NCBI GenBank assembly: GCA_902386085.1
Contig: CABMIA010000003.1
Coordinates: forward strand, 1 to 20,691
Length of the DNA: 20,691 nucleotides
Direction: 5' to 3'
DNA from: an uncultured archaeon
Lineage (GTDB): Archaea; Halobacteriota; Methanosarcinia; Methanosarcinales; Methanoperedenaceae
The position numbers were made by a program, and so were the translations under genes. Of this stretch, positions 7,296-14,219 are shown piece by piece; the first letter of the stretch is position 1, and each line of letters starts with the position of its first letter. The notes below the pieces were generated by a model, which saw only the letters and a program-made list of their open reading frames with translations, was not told the DNA's origin and ran no database searches.

Positions 7296-9746
7296 TCATC
7301 CTTCCATTCTCTTTCTCAGTTCCCCTGCCTTTTTACCAAGCTCCGCTTTTCTGTAGAAACCTGCGATCAATTCCACAGCTTCAAGATTCCTCGCAGCCTG
7401 GTCAAGGTAGTTGAGCACATCCCCTGCATAGGCATAAACCCCGTACTGCTTTGTAAGCTCTGAAATAATCCCTTCAGGCGAGAGGCCTTCGGCGCACATC
7501 TCAATTATCCTTGCTGAAAATTTCCTCTCTGCGCAAGGGCAGTATGGTGAGTCCTTGCATGTGCATGCCATGAACTCCCTTGCGAAATTAAGCGCAGCAT
7601 GGCGAACGTTCTCCTTCAGCTTTGATATCCCGTCGGCTGAGAAAACGATATCAAGCCCTGCCCCGAATACGCGTGTCGGGATATCGGTTCCAAGGGCATC
7701 GGATAACTGCGAGGCATACCTGAAATATACTGCATCAAGAGTTTCAAGGTCAGTCACTATATCAAGGGGCGTGCGTCCCCGGAGAACAGCGTCCTTTATC
7801 AGGAAGGTCTGCTCCACGATCAGGAAATGCGATGAAACAATACTTCCAAGCTTCGTAGGCGAAAATCCTGATGGCTTTTTTTCAATAAACCCATATTCAC
7901 CGAGTTTATCCAGGAGGTACCCAAGGTCGCCCCGCCCAAGCAGTGATTCATCCATTTTCCTGATATCCGAAAGCCTGTTTCCCACAACGATATTGGAAAG
8001 CGTCTCCTCAAGGAGTTCATCATCCCCGTAATCCACGCCAAAATGCTCAAGTTCCCCCCGCAGCAGCCTGAAAGCGATCTCATCCTCAGAATCTCCTTTC
8101 CCGAATCTCCTCTCAGGATCTGCAAGCAGGACAACAATCCCCCGGTCATGGTAATCCGGCCTTCCTGCGCGCCCGAGCATCTGTTGGAACTCGCGCACTG
8201 TCAGCCATTCGATACCCATGGCGAGGGATTCAAAGATGACCTGCGAAGCCGGGAAATCCACGCCAGCCGCAAGCGCCGCTGTCGTCACGACCACAGGCAG
8301 TTCCCCTTTCCCGAACTGCTCTTCCACTTTCTTTCGCTCGTGATACGATAGTCCAGCATGGTAAGGCAGCGCTTTTATGACAAGCCCGTCGGCCAGCATA
8401 TGGCAGTTGCGGCGCGAGTTCGTGAATACGATGGTCTGCCCCCGAAAACCCTTGGAAGATCTCATATTATATTCCTTCCGCGCAAGCTGCTCGATCAGCC
8501 GCTTTTTCTCGTATTCAGGCGCGAAGACAAGGTGCCGCTCGATCGGAACCGGGCGCTCTTCGAACTCGATCAGCCTCGCGCCCAGCTTTCCAGCCAGCCA
8601 GCCCGGCTTTCCAACAGTGGCTGAAAGGTATATGAACTGCGCATCCGGTGCGGTGAATTTCAGACGCGCGATGAGACCATCGAGCCTGTGTCCCCTCTCC
8701 TCATCCTCAAGCGTGTGCACCTCGTCTATTACCACAGTCCCGATCTTGCCGAGCGCTCCTGCATTGCCCGACCTGAGAACGAAGTCCACTCCTTCATATG
8801 TGCCCACGATTATGTCGGATGATAGCGATGTCCTGATGCCTTTTATGCCTTTTGTAATCCTGCTTGTTCCCACGCGAAGCGATGTTGCGGCGATGGAGGA
8901 ATAGCGTTTCATGAACTGCGCGTACTTCTGGTTCGCAAGCGCAACAAGAGGGACAAGGAAGAGCATTTTGCCTTTGCCGTTCAGGATGTTCTGGATGCCT
9001 GCAAGTTCCCCCACAAGCGTTTTTCCTGTGGCCGTGGCAGAGACGATCAACTGGCTTTTCCTTTCAAGCAGTCCTGCCTCGATTGAAAGCGCCTGGACAG
9101 GCAGGAGTTCTTCCAGCTGGCGGAGAAGTATCTTTTTCAGTTCGGGATGTACTGGCAGGTCTTTTACTTTGATCCTGCATTCTACTTTGCTTGCCTGTAT
9201 GGTATCGAACCTTGTCAATCCCGAATCCAGCTTTTCAGGACTGAGCATTGCAAGCACCCTGTCAAGGTTTTTTGTTTCAAGTAGTATCTTAAGAAGCCTT
9301 TCCCGTGCGTGAGCCCCAAGCTTCAGGGATTTCGATTCCCGCACCAGTTCATTTTTCGCGCATTCCTCGCATATCAATTCATTGCGAAAGCGGATAGAGT
9401 TGGTATTCACCGTGACAAATCTTCCAGCCACAAGACACAGGCGGCATGTGGTTGTATATCCGTAATCAAGCTGGTAGGCGCTGAGCAGTTCCTTGAAGCC
9501 GGCCTCTGATCTTTCATTTCCCTCTGCAATAAGGATCTTGTCAGCAAGGCGCAGCAGTTCGATCAGCTCTTCAGGGGCGCGGAAGTCTTCTTTCTCCCCC
9601 TGTTTTATCCTGAATTTACCCACGCGGGCGCCTTTGGGGGTGGTTTTCAGGGTCAGGATGCCGTGGAAGATGGGCTGCGTGGCGTTATCTTTTATGGGTA
9701 AGACTATGATTTTGGATTCTTGCGGGTGGATGATGACGGAGAGCAT
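7296..9746 (-). CDS. DEAD/DEAH-box helicase with DUF5814-type N-terminus
   Basis: An 816-residue superfamily 2 helicase. The N-terminal 1-190 includes a zinc-ribbon-like pair CRLC (101-104) and CEEC (126-129), matching the DUF5814 archaeal helicase family. The helicase core has Walker A in SATATGKT (236-243), DEVH box (341-344), SAT motif (375-377) and motif VI QMLGRAGRP (522-530). The layout is Hel308/Ski2-like, with a winged-helix/ratchet part after about 600. A second Cys cluster (C728, C730, C736, C738) could bind metal. Nucleic acid substrate is unknown; a role in repair or RNA processing is inferred from relatives. The ATG at 9746 has no Shine-Dalgarno, but a TATA-like box sits about 30 nt upstream, suggesting a leaderless mRNA. 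Confidence 0.93.
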   Translation of the reverse strand: MLSVIIHPQESKIIVLPIKDNATQPIFHGILTLKTTPKGARVGKFRIKQGEKEDFRAPEELIELLRLADKILIAEGNERSEAGFKELLSAYQLDYGYTTTCRLCLVAGRFVTVNTNSIRFRNELICEECAKNELVRESKSLKLGAHARERLLKILLETKNLDRVLAMLSPEKLDSGLTRFDTIQASKVECRIKVKDLPVHPELKKILLRQLEELLPVQALSIEAGLLERKSQLIVSATATGKTLVGELAGIQNILNGKGKMLFLVPLVALANQKYAQFMKRYSSIAATSLRVGTSRITKGIKGIRTSLSSDIIVGTYEGVDFVLRSGNAGALGKIGTVVIDEVHTLEDEERGHRLDGLIARLKFTAPDAQFIYLSATVGKPGWLAGKLGARLIEFEERPVPIERHLVFAPEYEKKRLIEQLARKEYNMRSSKGFRGQTIVFTNSRRNCHMLADGLVIKALPYHAGLSYHERKKVEEQFGKGELPVVVTTAALAAGVDFPASQVIFESLAMGIEWLTVREFQQMLGRAGRPDYHDRGIVVLLADPERRFGKGDSEDEIAFRLLRGELEHFGVDYGDDELLEETLSNIVVGNRLSDIRKMDESLLGRGDLGYLLDKLGEYGFIEKKPSGFSPTKLGSIVSSHFLIVEQTFLIKDAVLRGRTPLDIVTDLETLDAVYFRYASQLSDALGTDIPTRVFGAGLDIVFSADGISKLKENVRHAALNFAREFMACTCKDSPYCPCAERKFSARIIEMCAEGLSPEGIISELTKQYGVYAYAGDVLNYLDQAARNLEAVELIAGFYRKAELGKKAGELRKRMEG

Positions 9747-10177
9747 TGGAGGGACTGAATAACGGCGCAGGTTATTAATTTTGGTGCTGATAGGGTGTGA
9801 TCAGAAATGTCTGTTCAACGTCTGGAGAAAGATTTGGAATACGATATGATGAGGGAATGCGATTGGAACTCGCTTTTTCGATAGTGTGGCCAGACTTTTC
9901 TGACTTTGTACTTTTATCTTATTGTTGGAAATAATCCGCAATTTATATCAAGGAAAAATAAGGGGTAAATTGAGCTTTTCTGGCTTATTGAATTAAAGAA
10001 AAAAACTTTGCAAGAAAAGAAAACGCTAACAAGCTCAGTGCCCATTCAAATACGGGGTTATGGTAAACTGTAGTACATTTATTATCCATAATGTTTGTAA
10101 AATATAATATGGAGAACTTGCAAGAATTAAAGCATCAATTCTAAGGAACTTTATTCTTGCTTTGATTCTATTATACG
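9747..10177. other. Intergenic region upstream of the helicase gene
   Basis: About 430 bp, AT-rich, with no credible gene; the longest small frame (ATG at about 10109) is only eleven codons. The end next to the helicase gene carries its promoter. The end next to the membrane-protein gene marks the switch from the core block to AT-rich accessory DNA. Confidence 0.5.
9771..9784 (-). promoter_or_regulatory. BRE/TATA-like promoter of the helicase gene
   Basis: On the minus strand this reads CCAAAATTAATAAC, an A-rich BRE followed by a TATA-like element. Its centre is about 30 nt from the helicase ATG, so transcription should begin at or within a few bases of the start codon. Confidence 0.5.
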
Positions 10178-11359
10178 TTATTCTTTTTTCTTTAATACAA
10201 ACCTTTCATAAATTTTAATGGAATAATGTATGAAAGGAGGAAACCCTAAAATGATTAGCAAAATGGTTTCGGTATTCAAAATAGGAAGATATTTATTTAT
10301 ATATAAATAAATAATAATTAATATTGTTATAATTAAATATATAATATATTTTAAACCTTTTTTATACGGTTCTTTCAGTCGGATTAAACTGTCTTTTAAC
10401 TTAGTTTCGAGTTTATCGATTAATGTTCCATACCTGATAATAAAATATTTATTAAACAATTCATAATGTAAAGATATAATTTCACGTGGTGTGATATTAT
10501 CATCTTTATGGTAATAAATTAAAGTATCTTCAGGTAGTATTCCTTTTATTGCTAAATAAACTGCATTATCGGTGCTTGATAATGATGCAATCTTATCTCC
10601 ATCATCATAGTATTGGTATATATACATACATTTATAGACGTTTTTTTCATAATCATAACCATCAACAATGTTGACCAGTTGAAAATTATCAGTTACTTCA
10701 ATATAGAGTTCTGTCAAAAGAATGTTTTCATATGCCCAATAAGTAGGCTTTCTTTTTCTAAAATTCAAGACTTTGTATTTTTTGTTATTAATATCGATAC
10801 TGCTTACTTTAATAAATTCATATTTTAAGAGGTTGTTAATTATATGTTTTATTAATAAGTCAGCCTCTCCAGCTTCAATAGGCTTTAATAGTACACTAAT
10901 AGCAAAATAATCGTCCCCCAAAAATCCAATTTCTTTTCCAACAACATATCCGATTACGTCGTACGATCTTTTAGTGACAAAAAACAGTGTTATAATAAAA
11001 AAAGGCATATACAAACTTGATAATAAACTGAAATCTATATTACTAAATTCCCTTGATTGGTAAATCCATAAAGATATAGACAAAATAGGAATAAATGGAA
11101 CAAAAAATATGATATATGATTTAAATTTTTTAAATTTTTTAAAAAACGCAATTAAAATTGTTATGGACGTTAATAAATAAAAATATAGACCAAATATGAG
11201 AATTAAAATTATAATAAAATCATAATTAATTTTTTTATAATCATATACAATAAATATTCGTGAAAGTGCATACATAAAATAAGCAAAGAGTAAAGTTAAT
11301 AATGAAAAAATAACCTTCATTAACAGAATAAAGTATTTATTAATTTTTCCAGATGCCAT
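10178..11359 (-). CDS. AT-rich hypothetical membrane protein
   Basis: A 393-residue protein of unknown family. Four hydrophobic segments lie at about residues 10-33, 48-72, 81-100 and 112-129, then a soluble domain at about 130-335 rich in Tyr, Lys and Asp, then two more segments at about 337-354 and 362-381. The basic C-terminus (FVLKKKE) probably faces the cytoplasm. Base composition is far more AT-rich than the neighbouring core genes, with heavy use of AAA, ATA and TTA codons, which suggests horizontal acquisition. No Shine-Dalgarno precedes the ATG; AT-rich TATA-like sequence lies within 40 nt. It stands alone, just before the toxin-antitoxin array. The four-plus-two arrangement with a soluble middle is reminiscent of sensor or effector membrane proteins, but no function is assigned. 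Confidence 0.8.
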   Translation of the reverse strand: MASGKINKYFILLMKVIFSLLTLLFAYFMYALSRIFIVYDYKKINYDFIIILILIFGLYFYLLTSITILIAFFKKFKKFKSYIIFFVPFIPILSISLWIYQSREFSNIDFSLLSSLYMPFFIITLFFVTKRSYDVIGYVVGKEIGFLGDDYFAISVLLKPIEAGEADLLIKHIINNLLKYEFIKVSSIDINNKKYKVLNFRKRKPTYWAYENILLTELYIEVTDNFQLVNIVDGYDYEKNVYKCMYIYQYYDDGDKIASLSSTDNAVYLAIKGILPEDTLIYYHKDDNITPREIISLHYELFNKYFIIRYGTLIDKLETKLKDSLIRLKEPYKKGLKYIIYLIITILIIIYLYINKYLPILNTETILLIILGFPPFIHYSIKIYERFVLKKKE

Positions 11360-11570
11360 ACAGTCTTAAATAAAATATAGTTCTAACCATATAAGTTTAT
11401 GGTGTGCTTATCCTTAAAATGATTTAGATGCAATTTTTTTTAGCATTTAAAATGATAATTCTGCAAAAATTGCATATAATTTTTGTTAGACGCATATTAA
11501 AGAATACAACTTGCCTCAAAAAACCCATCCTCCAATTTTGATGATCAACTACTGCATCTGAGTATAGACT
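11360..11570. other. AT-rich intergenic region
   Basis: No gene is seen. It contains the promoter of the membrane-protein gene on the minus strand (TATA-like segments at about 11370-11400) and then gives way abruptly to GC-rich repeat A1. Confidence 0.45.
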
Positions 11571-11683
11571 GGATGCGAACGCCCCTCCCCTGCGCCCACC
11601 GAAGGTGCGAATAGAGCCCTGCGCTCGATTCGCCGCCCGGAAAAGCGCGGAGGTCGGGCGACCCCGCGAAGTGCGCAGCGCTT
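11571..11683 (+). repeat. GC-rich repeat A, copy 1
   Basis: First copy of a non-coding GC-rich repeat also found at 12971-13059 and 13647-13779. The common core contains GATTCGCCGCCC, then AAGCGCGGAG, GGGCGACCC and GCGAA..GC.CAGCGC. In the family, TTCGCCG and CGGCGAA can pair around the inner GGGCGACCC hairpin; in this copy the right arm is CCGCGAA, so the outer stem is imperfect. This copy aligns with A3 from GGATGCGA onwards. A 64-codon minus-strand frame runs through it but is not preserved in the other copies because the C-run differs in length. Confidence 0.8.
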
Positions 11684-11707
11684 AATAACACTTCCCACTC
11701 ACCAATT

Positions 11708-11784
11708 GCATTATGGACGTCTACGAAATGTGGCTGCACGGGGTTTGCGGAGGCGCCACAGATTTATAATATTTATAAAATATA
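11708..11784 (+). repeat. Repeat B, copy 1
   Basis: First copy of a second repeat family, also at 12737-12844 and 13840-13961. The conserved core reads GTGGCTGCACGGGGTTTGCG, then GAGGCGCC, then an AT-rich end GATTTATAAT...TAAAATATA. The sharp GC-to-AT transition, with a TATA-like end, is kept in all three copies. It lies 24 bp from A1 and about 155 bp before the UPF0175 gene. Confidence 0.82.
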
Positions 11785-11940
11785 GATTTTAAAATAAAAA
11801 ATTTTCTATTTCATTCTATAATCAACTTTCGGAAAAGTTATTAAAGTTTGAAGTTAGTGTTACTATAGTCGGATTCGTAATAAGATTCTGGAAATATTCG
11901 TATCTCAGAGAAAATTTAAAAATCATTTTATAGAGGATGA

Positions 11941-12255
11941 ATGAAAATGTCCACATCAACGATTGCTAATGAACTTCCTGCTGACATATTAAAAGAGATT
12001 GAGTTTTGGTCAAAAAAAGAAAGAACCGATACGAACTCATTCATACTGCGACTTATAGACGAAGGATTACGCGAGTGGAAAATACATAAAGTCCTCAAAA
12101 TGTACCAAAAACAGGAGATAACACTCTGGAGAGCCGCAGAGATCGCCGGTGTTTCTCTTGCTGAACTGCTTTCGGAGTTGCCAAAACAGAAAATCGTCTT
12201 TCAATACGATACAGAAGAGCTAACAGAAGATCTGGAATATGCCCGCGGTAAGTGA
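11941..12255 (+). CDS. UPF0175 family antitoxin
   Basis: A 104-residue protein. Residues 10-50 form a ribbon/helix-type dimerisation part (ELPADILKEIEFW, then SFILRLIDEGLREWKI), followed by a predicted helix-turn-helix WRAAEIAGVSLAELLSELP (about 64-83), the usual UPF0175 arrangement. UPF0175 proteins are DNA-binding antitoxins of DUF3368 PIN-like toxins and normally repress their own operon. The next gene overlaps by 17 bp and is that toxin. AGAGGA lies just upstream of the ATG; a second ATG at 11947 is possible. A 152-bp segment from 11935 to 12086 recurs at 19353-19503 with about 96% identity as a broken copy. Repeats B1 and B2 flank the pair. Confidence 0.92.
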   Translation: MKMSTSTIANELPADILKEIEFWSKKERTDTNSFILRLIDEGLREWKIHKVLKMYQKQEITLWRAAEIAGVSLAELLSELPKQKIVFQYDTEELTEDLEYARGK

Positions 12256-12739
12256 CGCAAGTCCGCTTCTTCTCCTGGCCAAGATCGGGAAGCTGTACCT
12301 TTTAAGAGAGTTATACTCAGAAATTGTAATACCTTTACAGGTCAGGGACGAGGTTGTGAAATATAAAGATGAAGCATCTTCTTTGATAACCATTGAGATT
12401 GAAAAAGGATGGATTAAACTGAAAGACATAGAAATTTCCCCTGAGATTAATGGGATAGGAGAAAAGCTGGGTTTACACAAAGGTGAAAGATATGCGCTCA
12501 GTGTAGCAATGCATCTTGATATCAAGGAGTTTCTCGCAGATGATAAATTAGCAAGAATTGCTGCGAGAATTTTAAATTTAAGGGCTATAGGGTGCCTGGG
12601 TATCGTGATGAAAGCGTATGAAACAGGAGTTATTACGCGAAAAGATGCGATTGATTCAATACAAAAATTGGTTAAGGCAGGATTGTGGGTTTCACCCGAG
12701 GTACTAGCTGAGATATTTAAATTTCTGGAAGAGCATTGA
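12239..12739 (+). CDS. DUF3368 PIN-like toxin
   Basis: A 166-residue protein of the DUF3368 family, PIN-related nucleases acting as toxins with UPF0175 antitoxins. The start MPAVSDASPLLLLAKIG is characteristic, with D6 as the first acidic active-site residue; further acidic candidates are E38, E82 and D100/D101 (GERYALSVA and FLADDKLARIAA), the spacing expected for a PIN fold that holds metal. The C-terminus (about 115-166) is the family's helical GCLGIVMKAYETGVI region. All the acidic positions seem present, so the toxin may be active; its RNA target is unknown. It overlaps the antitoxin gene by 17 bp. The stop codon (12737-12739) is the first three bases of repeat B2. Confidence 0.92.
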   Translation: MPAVSDASPLLLLAKIGKLYLLRELYSEIVIPLQVRDEVVKYKDEASSLITIEIEKGWIKLKDIEISPEINGIGEKLGLHKGERYALSVAMHLDIKEFLADDKLARIAARILNLRAIGCLGIVMKAYETGVITRKDAIDSIQKLVKAGLWVSPEVLAEIFKFLEEH

Positions 12740-12844
12740 TAACCGGTCCTCTCGCTGATGCGCTATGGGGCATGTGCGAAAGGTGGCTGCACGGGGTTTG
12801 CGGAGGCGCCGCGGATTTATAATTGTTGTAATATACTTCTAAGC
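12737..12844 (+). repeat. Repeat B, copy 2, starting at the toxin stop codon
   Basis: It aligns with B3 from TGATAACC through TGCGCTATGGG, GTGCGAAAGGTGGCTGCACG, GAGGCGCCGC and GATTTATAATTGTTGTAATATA to CTTCTAAGC. The left edge coincides with the TGA of the DUF3368 gene. It is in the same orientation as B1 and B3, so B1 and B2 are direct repeats around the UPF0175/DUF3368 pair. Confidence 0.82.
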
Positions 12845-12970
12845 TTTGCATACTTGGTCTGACTCGTGAGTTCGTTTAAGTTCGTTTTGAGTTCGTTGTT
12901 AATCGTCTTTTTCATGGTCTACAGCACCATTTCTGAATGTGGCATGCTCCCAGATGCACGGGATAAGCCA

Positions 12971-13059
12971 GCATCCCTCTACGTGGGATTCGCCGCCCCC
13001 CCAAAGCGCGGAGACCGGGCGACCCGGCGAACTGCCCAGCGCCGCGATTTCCATTTGCA
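12971..13059 (+). repeat. GC-rich repeat A, copy 2
   Basis: It aligns from GCATCCCTC through GGATTCGCCGCCC, the C-run, AAAGCGCGGAG, ACCGGGCGACCCGGCGAAC and TGCCCAGCGCCGCG to TTTCC. CCGGG-CGA-CCCGG is a perfect hairpin, nested in TTCGCCG...CGGCGAA. It is in the same orientation as A1 and A3 and is about 85% identical to A3 in the core. Open frames crossing it are repeat by-products. The rest of 12845-13165 shows no gene; the 3' part holds the HicB promoter and ribosome-binding site. Confidence 0.82.
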
Positions 13060-13165
13060 GGAGGCTTGAAGCTGAACACATAGAGACCGATAAAATATGA
13101 CAGCGGAAGCGACATATGTTATTAAATACTTGCCAAATCAATAAACCCATTAGGAGATCTTAGAG

Positions 13166-13390
13166 ATGGAAAAATATACGCTCCCGGTAGTAATAGAAAA
13201 AGATGAATACGGCTATTTTGCAATGTGCCCGGCTTTGCAGGGCTGCTACTCGCAGGGAGATACTTATGAGGAAGCTCTTGAAAATATAAAAGATGCCATC
13301 CGACTGCATATAGAAGATATTATTGAAAGCGGAGAGGTCATCGAAAAAATAAATTCCTTCAGCCTTGTTGCCATCGAAGTGACCGCATGA
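13166..13390 (+). CDS. hicB: HicB family antitoxin
   Basis: A 74-residue protein with the partial RNase-H-like HicB fold: a first strand LPVVIEKDEYGYFAMCPALQ, then GCYSQGDTYEEALENIKDAI, and a C-terminal helix to EVIEKI. HicB binds and inhibits HicA. It is short, without the C-terminal DNA-binding extension some HicBs carry. AGGAG at 13152-13156 precedes the ATG by 9 nt, and ATTAAATAC at about 13120-13130 could be the TATA element. It lies first, overlapping hicA by four bases (ATGA). Repeats A2 and A3 flank the pair in direct orientation. Confidence 0.93.
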   Translation: MEKYTLPVVIEKDEYGYFAMCPALQGCYSQGDTYEEALENIKDAIRLHIEDIIESGEVIEKINSFSLVAIEVTA

Positions 13391-13620
13391 GCGAAAAGTT
13401 GCCAAGGGTAACGGCAAATGAGATGATCAAAATAGTTGAACAGTTGGGATTTCGTTTTTCAAGGCAGTCAGGCAGCCATAAGATATACAAGAATGAAGAG
13501 GGAAAAAGAGTAACAATTGCTTATCATAGCGGAAAAATCCTGCATCCAAAAGTGGTTAAAAGTATACTGGTTGATGCCGGAATATCTGTTGATGAATTTA
13601 AGAAGATGATGAAAAAGTAA
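13387..13620 (+). CDS. hicA: HicA family mRNA interferase toxin
   Basis: A 77-residue double-stranded-RNA-binding-like toxin that cleaves mRNA in a translation-independent way. The catalytic His of the family is present as H31 in SGSHKIYKNEEGKRV, followed by the usual strand VTIAYHSGK and the LHPKVVKSIL helix. The ATG overlaps the HicB stop as ATGA at 13387-13390. Complete and apparently functional; it is a normal length for HicA. Confidence 0.93.
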   Translation: MSEKLPRVTANEMIKIVEQLGFRFSRQSGSHKIYKNEEGKRVTIAYHSGKILHPKVVKSILVDAGISVDEFKKMMKK

Positions 13621-13646
13621 AACGTGAAGGCAATCTATTAGTCGCG

Positions 13647-13779
13647 GGATGCGAGCTGCCCTTCCCCAAACGCATCACCAAGGCTGCGGGCATCCCTCCG
13701 CGCGGATTGCGCCGCCCCCCCAAACCACGGAGGGCCGGGCGACCCCGCGAACTGCCCAGCGCCGCGGTTTTCCGTTTGG
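13647..13779 (+). repeat. GC-rich repeat A, copy 3
   Basis: Longest copy, aligning with A1 from GGATGCGA and with A2 from GCATCCC. The core contains GGATTGCGCCGCCC, AAACCACGGAG, GGGCCGGGCGACCCCGCGAAC and TGCCCAGCGCCGCG. It begins 27 bp after the HicA stop. The intervening stretch to B3 shows no gene. Confidence 0.82.
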
Positions 13780-13839
13780 TTCAATGCCGATAATAAAGTT
13801 TCGCAGCCTGCCGATTAATTGAACTCTATTTCCATTCCC

Positions 13840-13961
13840 TGATAACCCGGCCGCTTTTACTAATGCGCTATGGGCCGTGTGCGAAAGGTGGCTGCACGAG
13901 GTTCGCGGAGGCGCCGCAGATTTATAATTGTTATAATATAATTATATGTTATCTTCTAAGC
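13840..13961 (+). repeat. Repeat B, copy 3
   Basis: It aligns with B2 over its whole length; the conserved core is 13864-13941, with GTGCGAAAGGTGGCTGCACG, GGTTCGCGGAGGCGCCGC and the TTATAATTGTTATAATATA end. A 12-bp difference precedes the shared CTTCTAAGC, which reaches the last codon of the CopG-type antitoxin gene. On the minus strand the AT-rich end reads as a TATA element aimed into the GC-rich part. Confidence 0.8.
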
Positions 13962-14219
13962 ATTCTGCTCCTGCAATTTCTCCTGCACCCACATATTTAA
14001 AAGAGTATCAGGAGATATGCCGCGCTGCCTGGCAAGTGACTGTATCTTTTCAGATAATTTAGTATCGACAGCAAAGTATGTTATCTCTGATTGGATATCC
14101 ACTTCAAATTCAACAGGTTTTGTTTCTTCCCAGTGCTCAGCAAGATCATGTTTATCCCAGTATTCGCCAATTTCTTCGTAGCTTTGCGATTTTGATATTG
14201 AAGTCTTAATTTTTTTCAT
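13956..14219 (-). CDS. CopG-type antitoxin (BrnA-like)
   Basis: An 87-residue protein. The middle (about 14-34, SYEEIGEYWDKHDLAEHWEE) is the signature of the CopG antitoxin family of BrnT-type modules, and the C-terminal part (about 55-82, LSEKIQSLARQRGISPDTLLN) is a ribbon-helix-helix-like DNA-binding segment. It is expected to neutralise the toxin encoded just upstream and to repress the operon. It overlaps the 3' end of the broken toxin gene by 14 bp. It is intact, so it is now probably a free antitoxin. Its 3' end abuts repeat B3. Confidence 0.88.
   Translation of the reverse strand: MKKIKTSISKSQSYEEIGEYWDKHDLAEHWEETKPVEFEVDIQSEITYFAVDTKLSEKIQSLARQRGISPDTLLNMWVQEKLQEQNA

Noticed and set aside
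11545..11739. A 64-codon minus-strand frame through repeats A1 and B1
   Set aside because: The frame is not kept in the other repeat copies because the C-run differs by one base; GC-rich DNA gives long frames by chance.
12866..13150. Several 67-83 codon frames on both strands around repeat A2
   Set aside because: They overlap one another in GC-rich repeat DNA, have no ribosome-binding site and no family similarity.
11571..13961. CRISPR array
   Set aside because: Repeats are about 80-130 bp, irregularly spaced, of two kinds and separated by genes; no short regular repeat-spacer pattern and no cas genes.
11571..13961. Classical integron with attC sites
   Set aside because: No canonical GTTRRRY core or integrase is seen, so only a likeness can be stated.
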